DNA from: Shewanella marisflavi
GTDB lineage: Bacteria > Pseudomonadota > Gammaproteobacteria > Enterobacterales > Shewanellaceae
Assembly (NCBI RefSeq): GCF_023283925.1
Contig: NZ_JAKIKX010000001.1
Span: 434,001 to 498,000, forward strand
Reading direction: 5' to 3'
DNA length: 64,000 bases
Position numbers and translations under genes: made by a program. Positions 58,040 to 64,000 of this stretch are shown piece by piece (within the stretch, counting starts at the first letter, position 1; the number at the start of each line of letters is the position of its first letter). The notes under the pieces are model-generated. The model made no database searches. It saw nothing but the letters and a program-made list of their open reading frames with translations, and was not told the origin of the DNA.

Positions 58040-59104
58040 GTAGGAACGCTAAGCACAATAGTCCATATATCCCCTTGATTGAAAGCTTCAATTATCGATG
58101 TTTGTGTGGACTTAATTGAAAAATGGCGCTGGGTAAAAATGAGTCAAATTTAGTTCGGACTCTGATTTTTATGGCGCCCTTCGATAAACCTATTCATCAA
58201 GAGTTGCGTTGGCACCTTGTTATGCAAGGCCACATCTTATTTCTACAATAAGTTTTTAAGTTTATAGATCGATTTCTAATCTCCCCCCCCCAAAAAAAAA
58301 AGTCATCGCTAGTATTCTCGTTACTATTCTCGCAACTATTCTCGCAACTATTCTTGCGACTTAGAGTTGAAATTTCTCTTGAGTTAAACACTGGCATTCT
58401 GCAATTAAAAAATCACGATATTCCATCAGTTAAACTTTAACGGCAACACAGCAGTATTAAAGGTCAGTAAATGCCTGTTTGAGTTATCTGAGAAGGTATA
58501 AAACCTTGGTGGTTCTGGTTATACATTCGAGAGTGCTTAAATCATTCTAATCATGGCGGGTTACCAATGAGGGGCTGATAACTTCTACTTTAAAATGTGG
58601 TTAAAAACGGCAGATTTGCCGATTTTACGACCCACCTCTAGTTTGTAGTGGCAGTTTAGTGATCTAAATTTAGTTTTTCATAAAAAAAACATTCAAATTT
58701 CACATCAAGTTACACAAAAATAACAGGAAACCTTGTTTTTTATTAAGTCTATGATTAGTTAGAGTTTATGCTCTATGTGTTTTTAGCTTGTTCTTTATCG
58801 TGGTCATTCCTGGGCTATTTTTCTTTGCTTAACAACTATTTATGCACGTCAAATGTGACTAACCCTTCTTTTTTTTGTTGCTACATTTTGCAACAATCGC
58901 GGCGCACGTTAATGGGATTTAGCGTGATTATTATAAAAATGGGGTTGATATATGAAAAGCGTAATCAAGGTATCGTCGATATTGCCATCGAGTGCTCCAC
59001 CTACCTAAGTAGTTGGCAGTTTAAGAATTTACTAATAAACATTTTTAATTTTAAGTTCGGCCTTCAACTATTGGCTGACAAATTACTAATTGGAAGTAAC
59101 AGGA
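58040..59104. other. 1-kb non-coding region before the porin
   Basis: About 1065 bp without a convincing gene; the open frame at 58768-59151 overlaps the porin start in another frame and has no coding features. The region holds a C9-A10 homopolymer tract at 58283-58301, four 12-bp repeats TATTCTCGCAAC-like at 58313-58360, and a long AT-rich stretch from 58600 to 59080 with the porin promoter probably near 58690-58760. AGGA is directly before the porin ATG at 59105. Confidence 0.45.
58283..58360 (+). repeat. Homopolymer tract plus 12-bp tandem repeats
   Basis: Nine C (58283-58291) followed by ten A (58292-58301). Then four 12-bp units at 58313, 58325, 58337 and 58349 (TATTCTCGTTAC, TATTCTCGCAAC twice, TATTCTTGCGAC). 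Both kinds are prone to slippage. Confidence 0.9.
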
Positions 59105-60157
59105 ATGTTAAAAAAATCTGTAGTTGCAATCGCTACCGCCACAATGCTTAGTGCCGGTTCAGTGAGCGCGGTGATGTTAGATGGTGATAATCAAGGTGAT
59201 CACGTTCGCTTATATGGTGAAGTAGGTGTTGGTGGGCATTTTGATACTCATCCAGATTACAACCATGATGAGTTTTACGATACCAAGGGCTATGTCGATG
59301 ATAGCTTCGCCACCATGGGCGTGGAGGGCCAACGTCAACAGTTTACCTATCGTCTTGAACTCGATTACCAACGTCGTAACTGGCTTGGCGGCGACGGTGA
59401 GTTTGAGTTGGCCATCGACAAATTGTACGTAGGCTATCTCTTAACCGATAACCAGTGGATTGAACTCGGCTTGACCGATACTGCATTCGACGATTATGAC
59501 CACTTTGGTGACTTCACTTTCAACAAGTCTGTTGAAACGGGTGAAGCGGGTGATCAAGAAAACACTGTTAAATATCAAGCTGCGTTTGAAAACCTTATTT
59601 TCGGCGTTTCTTACTCATACGAGGGTGAACACAAGAGTGGTGCTCTGCAAGGTGACATAGTTAACGGATATGTTGGCTGGATGTCTGATCTGGTATCTGT
59701 CGTGGTTGGCTTAGAAACTCGCGGCGGTTCTAACGGCATCAGTAAATATGGTGAACAGCAACAGATAGGGGTGGGTGTTCGACTGAAAGTGATGCCTGAC
59801 TTTTCTATTGGTTTAAATGGCTTTTTAGAAGATGAAGACCTATCCACACGCAAGAGTGGTGACGTGCACCTAGATTATCAGACCTTCCGTAATCAGGGGC
59901 TAACGGTTAGTGCTAAGTACGATCTGAATGAACATTGGGAATTCATTGGTTCTGTAAACCATGAAGAGTACGAGGGCTGGGATTTGATCGGTCCGAATTA
60001 CGACTACTCTGAGCTGCCACCTGAGTACGGAAAAGAGCGTCAGTGGGCCAGTTTAGGTTTCAACTATCGTCCTGCCCGCGACATCGTGCTGTCTGTAGAA
60101 GGCCGAGTTGGCGAAGCCCCTGAAGCTGGCTATGCGTACGCGCGTATCTACTTCTAG
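59105..60157 (+). CDS. Outer-membrane porin
   Basis: 350 residues from the ATG at 59105 (AGGA just before). Signal peptide KKSVVAIATATMLSAGSVSAV. The mature protein alternates polar and aromatic residues in strands separated by acidic loops, and ends in the aromatic C-terminus YAYARIYF for barrel insertion. The pattern is that of Shewanella/Vibrio general or putative porins (VRLYGEVGVGGHFDTHPDYNHDEF). The start position excludes five residues read upstream. It precedes the nuclease gene by 32 bp and may share its transcript. Confidence 0.85.
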   Translation: MLKKSVVAIATATMLSAGSVSAVMLDGDNQGDHVRLYGEVGVGGHFDTHPDYNHDEFYDTKGYVDDSFATMGVEGQRQQFTYRLELDYQRRNWLGGDGEFELAIDKLYVGYLLTDNQWIELGLTDTAFDDYDHFGDFTFNKSVETGEAGDQENTVKYQAAFENLIFGVSYSYEGEHKSGALQGDIVNGYVGWMSDLVSVVVGLETRGGSNGISKYGEQQQIGVGVRLKVMPDFSIGLNGFLEDEDLSTRKSGDVHLDYQTFRNQGLTVSAKYDLNEHWEFIGSVNHEEYEGWDLIGPNYDYSELPPEYGKERQWASLGFNYRPARDIVLSVEGRVGEAPEAGYAYARIYF

Positions 60158-60189
60158 TCCGAATCGAATTCAATTTTATAGAGTTTACT

Positions 60190-63100
60190 ATGAAGAAAAG
60201 TTTCCTGTCGCTGGCCATTGCCAGCACCATCAGCATGGGCGCCTTTGCTGGCGTTGAAGACCTGCTGATCACCGAAATGACCCAAAAAGATCATTACCCT
60301 GCCGATCCTGGTGCAGAAATGAGCGCTGTTGAGATCACCAATACTCATGCAACAGAAGCCTTTACTTTCACCGATACAACCAAAGCATTTTTGCGTGGTA
60401 ACGGTAAATACAATAATGAACTGAAAAAGGCGGATGGTTCTCCTCTTTTGACTGGAGCAACCATTGAACCGGGTAAGTCTTTGGTCATTCTTAATAAGGA
60501 TGCCAGCCAAGACTACAAAGATACGGTAACTGGTAACGGTGGAACCTACGTAATTAGTGATGGCGACCCATCGACCTATTCCCATTTAGATTTAAGCGGG
60601 AATGACGGGTTTTTCATCCAACATGATGGCAAACCCATAGACCGTATTGGTGGTGTCGATGACACCAGTTTTTGGGCTAAGAACGTCACTCTTCGCCGCA
60701 GGTTGACTCTAGATGGCAATCCACCACCTCAATCAGATAAGTACAATGCATCTCAATGGGAACAACTTGAACTCACTACCGAAACGGTAGGTGCGCCCAA
60801 CTTTGCCGAAGCATATGTCCCCTTTGTGTGTGAGAACCTTACTCGCATTAATGATATTCAAGGAACTGGATTTGTCTCTCCTGTAGAGAACGAGAAGGTT
60901 GCCGTAGAAGGTATTGTTACTGCAGTTGTATCTCTACCCAATAAAGGTTTTTATCTGCGGGATGTGCAAGTTGATGGCGACCCCATGACCTCTGACGGTA
61001 TCTTCGTTAAGAGTGGCAGTGCAGACAGCGGTATGGTGGGTAAGAAGGTTTGCCTTGGCAGCGTTGTCACTGAATTGGAAGGCCAAACTACGCTTGCTGC
61101 AGATACTTGGGAAGTTACCGACTCCAGCATATCCGTAACCGTCCCGACTCCCATTGAGGTGCTAGAAGCCGATAACGGCTCTTTCGATAAGACCCTAGAG
61201 CGTTACGAAGGTATGTTAGTTAGCTTGCCTACAGATCTGGATCCTCAGACTGAAGGTAACCAAGATATGCGTATCACTCGCAGCTTCAGTTACAACTACC
61301 TCGACAGTCAAAAAGGGCATAACCGTAACAACATGGTGGCGGCTTATAAGCGTCCTAACTTGCAGCCCAACCATTTGCATGTTGCGGGAAGCCCTGAGTC
61401 TAAGGCGGCCTATGAGCAAAACAATGACTATCGTTTAGTGATTGAAAGTGCCACTAAGTCAAATGGTACCGAAATACCTTATTACGCTGGTTTCAACAGT
61501 GACCCACACACCAACTATATTCGTATCGACGATAGTCTGGTTAACGCCCAGGGTGTGATCAGTCAATATGAAACTGAGTTGATCCCAGGTACTGACACGT
61601 ATGATCAGGATTACAGCCTGACGATCACTAACCAGTTGACCAGTGATAACTTTATTCACAACCTACCGCGTACGACTAAGCCTGATCTGAAAGAGAACGT
61701 GGCAAAAGATGAGTTTGCTATCCGCGTTGCCAGTCAGAACCTGTTTAACTTCTTCAACTCTCCTTTCGGTGGCGACAATAACAACTATGGTCAAAGCCGA
61801 GGTGCAGAGAGCTATGATGAATACATTAATCAGAGAGCTAAGCTGGTAGAAATTATCCGTGCTCAGGATGCCGATGTAATGGCCCTGATGGAGATTGAAA
61901 ACAACGGTTTTGGAGATGCCAGTGCTATCGCTGAGATCGTTAACCAGGTCAATATCGAGTATGTGGAAGAGCGCGCTCAAGATTATAATGGCCCTAACTC
62001 CACAGAGAACCGTTATGTGTTTGTTGGCTTCGACAACAACGGCAATCAAATGTTGGATAACCTGGACGCCATTGGTTCTGACGCCATCGCTACCGGTATC
62101 ATATATCGTCCAAGCAAGATGAGCATTGAACGTACTCGCGTTATCCCAATGCCTCAACAGAAAGCGCCTACCATAGTGAACAATCTCGGTGAGGTGATCA
62201 AAGATCAGTACGAGGAGATTCTTGAGAACGGTCAGAATTACCATCGTGATGCCTTGGTTGTAACCTTTATCATAAACCAAACAGGTAAGCGTTTGACGTT
62301 ATCTGTCAATCACTTTAAGTCAAAAGGCTCTACTTGTTGGGAAGAGTGGCAAGGTGTTGAGTTTGGTAATGCCACGACTTGGAACAACCGTACTGCTCCG
62401 GATCTAGATTACCAAGGATCTTGTGCCGAGTTCCGCGTCGCTGGCGCTGTGCACTTAGGCGAAGAGATGGAAGATATTCCAGGGGATAAGATTATCCTTG
62501 GTGATTTGAACGCCTATGGTAAAGAAGATCCAGTACTGGTGCTTACTGAGAACCCACGTAACAAGACGATTGTTACCGCTAGCCACACTTTCCTTGGACC
62601 TAAGCCCCAGTTTAACGAAGATGGCTCTTCGGTCACCATCACTAAGACCTATGGCTACATAGATATCGTTGGTGAAAAGTTTAAGGAGAAGGGCAAGACA
62701 CCGTGGAGTTACTCATTCAGTGACGAAATTGGTTCACTTGACCACATCTTGATCTCACCGTCTCTAAAAGATCGCGTGATTGATGCGACTGATTGGCACG
62801 TCAATGCGGCAGAGACTAGCCTGTACGACTACCAAAACGCCTTTAAAGGAAGTATCGACGGTACTGGAACGCATAAGTTCTACAAGCCAAACATCTATCG
62901 CGCGTCGGATCACGACCCAGCACTCATTACCCTGAGTTATAAGCCAGGTGATGCGGATGCTAACGTGCCGCTTAACCTGCCAAAACTGAGAAAACTGATC
63001 AAGGTTCCTTACCAGCTCCCAGCTGACATTGTTCAAGTTGGCGATGTTGCGACCATCAGCATGACGCCAGCAGATGATGAACAGCGCTTAGATTTGACCC

Positions 63101-63402
63101 AAATGGTTCTACCTAATGTTGTCATTGCGAATGAAGAGACAGCTTTGGTGAATTTCGAGGTCTTTGGCGCGCCGTCAGCTATCTACAAGGTCACCGTAAG
63201 CCTACTGCGTGATGGTGAACTTGTAGCAGGATCTAAGCAAGAGTTCCGAGCTAAGGTATCTAACCGTGACGCCTTGATTGCAGACATTGTCGAAGAGGAA
63301 GTCGATCACACTGGCGGTAATGGTAAGGCTGGTAGCACCGGCTTTATCAGCTTGTTGTCCCTGTTCGGGCTGGCTGTTATGCGCCGTCGTCTTCGCAAAT
63401 AA
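60190..63402 (+). CDS. Secreted LTD-type extracellular endonuclease/exonuclease with GlyGly-CTERM (ExeM/NucH-like)
   Basis: 1070 residues. Signal peptide (SFLSLAIASTISMGAFA), then a lamin-tail domain at about 20-150, an OB-fold region at about 200-340 and an endonuclease/exonuclease/phosphatase domain at about 505-930. The catalytic pattern is visible: ALMEIENNGF (Mg-binding Glu), VNHFKSKGS, GDLNAYGKEDP, SLDHILISP, SDHDPALITL. The C-terminus GNGKAGSTGFISLLSLFGLAVMRRRLRK is a GlyGly-CTERM sorting signal used by rhombosortase and type II secretion. ExeM of S. oneidensis degrades extracellular DNA in biofilms. It is longer than ExeM. Confidence 0.9.
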   Translation: MKKSFLSLAIASTISMGAFAGVEDLLITEMTQKDHYPADPGAEMSAVEITNTHATEAFTFTDTTKAFLRGNGKYNNELKKADGSPLLTGATIEPGKSLVILNKDASQDYKDTVTGNGGTYVISDGDPSTYSHLDLSGNDGFFIQHDGKPIDRIGGVDDTSFWAKNVTLRRRLTLDGNPPPQSDKYNASQWEQLELTTETVGAPNFAEAYVPFVCENLTRINDIQGTGFVSPVENEKVAVEGIVTAVVSLPNKGFYLRDVQVDGDPMTSDGIFVKSGSADSGMVGKKVCLGSVVTELEGQTTLAADTWEVTDSSISVTVPTPIEVLEADNGSFDKTLERYEGMLVSLPTDLDPQTEGNQDMRITRSFSYNYLDSQKGHNRNNMVAAYKRPNLQPNHLHVAGSPESKAAYEQNNDYRLVIESATKSNGTEIPYYAGFNSDPHTNYIRIDDSLVNAQGVISQYETELIPGTDTYDQDYSLTITNQLTSDNFIHNLPRTTKPDLKENVAKDEFAIRVASQNLFNFFNSPFGGDNNNYGQSRGAESYDEYINQRAKLVEIIRAQDADVMALMEIENNGFGDASAIAEIVNQVNIEYVEERAQDYNGPNSTENRYVFVGFDNNGNQMLDNLDAIGSDAIATGIIYRPSKMSIERTRVIPMPQQKAPTIVNNLGEVIKDQYEEILENGQNYHRDALVVTFIINQTGKRLTLSVNHFKSKGSTCWEEWQGVEFGNATTWNNRTAPDLDYQGSCAEFRVAGAVHLGEEMEDIPGDKIILGDLNAYGKEDPVLVLTENPRNKTIVTASHTFLGPKPQFNEDGSSVTITKTYGYIDIVGEKFKEKGKTPWSYSFSDEIGSLDHILISPSLKDRVIDATDWHVNAAETSLYDYQNAFKGSIDGTGTHKFYKPNIYRASDHDPALITLSYKPGDADANVPLNLPKLRKLIKVPYQLPADIVQVGDVATISMTPADDEQRLDLTQMVLPNVVIANEETALVNFEVFGAPSAIYKVTVSLLRDGELVAGSKQEFRAKVSNRDALIADIVEEEVDHTGGNGKAGSTGFISLLSLFGLAVMRRRLRK

Positions 63403-63419
63403 GCGTTGATCTCGATAAT

Positions 63420-63448
63420 GAAACGCCTGCCTTTGGGCAGTGCGTTTC
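63420..63448 (+). terminator. Hairpin between the two nuclease genes
   Basis: GAAACGC-CTGCC-TTTG-GGCAG-T-GCGTTTC: 12 pairs with one bulge, starting 18 bp after the first nuclease stop. No T-run; read-through or RNA processing is possible. Confidence 0.55.
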
Positions 63449-63477
63449 CCATCAAGGATTTAAATAGAGATACGATT

Positions 63478-64000
63478 ATGAGAATTAAAAAGAATGCAGT
63501 TGCTGCGGCTACTGCTATGGTTTTGGGCAGCCTATCAACAGGTGCCAGTGCTAATTTAGTGATTACAGAATACATCGAAGGCAGCAGCAACAACAAAGCC
63601 GTTGAAATTTCCAACCTAGGTAGCAGCGCTATCGATCTTGATGCCAATGTTTACAAGCTGACGCTGTTTGGCAACGGAAGCACTGACCCAGGTAATACCG
63701 AGACGCTGACTGGTACGCTGGAGCCTGGCAAGAGCGTTATTTTCCATAACGCAAGTGCTGCTGAAGAGTTCAAGAAAGGCAGTGCATCTACCGTTACTTA
63801 CTTCAACGGTGATGATGCCTTGGTATTGACCAAAGACGATGCAGTCATAGATCGTTTCGGTAAGCGTGGTGAAGATCCGGGCTCGGCTTGGAAGGATTCA
63901 AACGATGCGAATTTCTCTACTGCGAATAAGACACTGCGTCGTAAAGCCAGCGTCACCACTGGAGATACTGTAGCCGAGGCTGATTTCCCCGGTACTGACA
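63478..64000 (+). CDS. LTD-type extracellular nuclease, 5' part (second copy)
   Basis: 174 visible codons from the ATG at 63478, open to the window edge. Signal peptide KKNAVAAATAMVLGSLSTGASA, then a lamin-tail domain: LVITEYIEGSSNNKAVEISNLGSSAIDLD, LTLFGNGSTDPGNTETLTGTLEPGKSVIFHNASAAEEF, YFNGDDALVLTKDDAVIDRFGKRGEDPGSAW, TLRRKASV. This start is typical of ExeM nucleases, so it is a tandem relative of the gene before it. The catalytic domain lies beyond the window. Confidence 0.85.
   Translation, partial: MRIKKNAVAAATAMVLGSLSTGASANLVITEYIEGSSNNKAVEISNLGSSAIDLDANVYKLTLFGNGSTDPGNTETLTGTLEPGKSVIFHNASAAEEFKKGSASTVTYFNGDDALVLTKDDAVIDRFGKRGEDPGSAWKDSNDANFSTANKTLRRKASVTTGDTVAEADFPGTD

Noticed and set aside
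58197..58397. Frame encoding CENS-type tetrapeptide repeats
   Set aside because: The repeats are explained by the 12-bp DNA repeats, and the frame crosses the C9-A10 tract without start signals.
58768..59151. Open frame of 127 codons before the porin
   Set aside because: It overlaps the porin start in another frame, has no ribosome site, and its AT-driven composition (Phe, Ser, Cys, Leu) is not protein-like.
61663..62280. 205-codon antisense frame in the nuclease gene
   Set aside because: It lies entirely opposite a well-supported catalytic domain and has no family features.

Overview
The window comes from a Shewanella-like marine gammaproteobacterium. The main evidence is a napDAGHB periplasmic nitrate reductase operon of the Shewanella NAP-beta layout, a ten-heme OmcA/MtrC-family outer-membrane cytochrome, a DUF3019/MipA/two-component cluster, an ExeM-like LTD nuclease pair with a GlyGly-CTERM tail, and strong cAMP/CRP, NarP and FNR/EtrA-like sites. 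The species cannot be fixed from the sequence alone. No rRNA or tRNA gene and no CRISPR array was seen.

Layout. 1-3.6 kb: tail of a DUF1289 gene, then a minus-strand operon mipA-like > DUF3019 > response regulator > histidine kinase. 3.7-9.4 kb: a LysR regulator divergent from glutaryl-CoA dehydrogenase, a fused alpha/beta 2-oxoacid dehydrogenase E1 and a malonyltransferase-like protein, probably a degradation operon. 9.4-16.4 kb: YhhY-like acetyltransferase, SatP acetate transporter behind a perfect CRP site, OmpA-like lipoprotein, small membrane proteins, a VOC protein, a flavin reductase divergent from a SufR-like regulator, and rsuA. 16.5-23.7 kb: LysR regulator, decaheme cytochrome, PTS-EIIC/EAL fusion and POT-type transporter. 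24-29.4 kb: ImpA-type metalloprotease lipoprotein and a chemoreceptor. 29.5-32.9 kb: valS and holC.

32.9-36.7 kb is the accessory part. Two AT-rich minus-strand genes of unknown function are each followed by an integron attC-type hairpin. One of them carries a RHIM-like VQVG amyloid-type motif. On both sides lie arrays of structured repeats pointing outwards: four copies of a branched element whose hairpin stems differ in sequence but keep pairing, and a tandem array of about 125-bp units. This is the most novel-looking part of the window.

36.7-41.6 kb: napDAGHB with a NarP palindrome and an FNR-like box upstream. 42.1-46.6 kb: ABC ATPase, FtsX-type permease and AttH-like lipocalin lipoprotein. 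47-53.6 kb: a 1764-residue hybrid kinase followed by an HD-GYP response regulator. 53.6-58 kb: ygfZ, serA, a YjdF-type membrane protein and a LuxR-type regulator. 58-64 kb: a 1-kb gap, a porin, and two consecutive secreted LTD-type nucleases, the second cut by the window end.

Together the genes fit a respiratory, sediment or water-column bacterium using nitrate and solid electron acceptors, scavenging acetate, peptides and extracellular DNA, with heavy sensory and c-di-GMP wiring.
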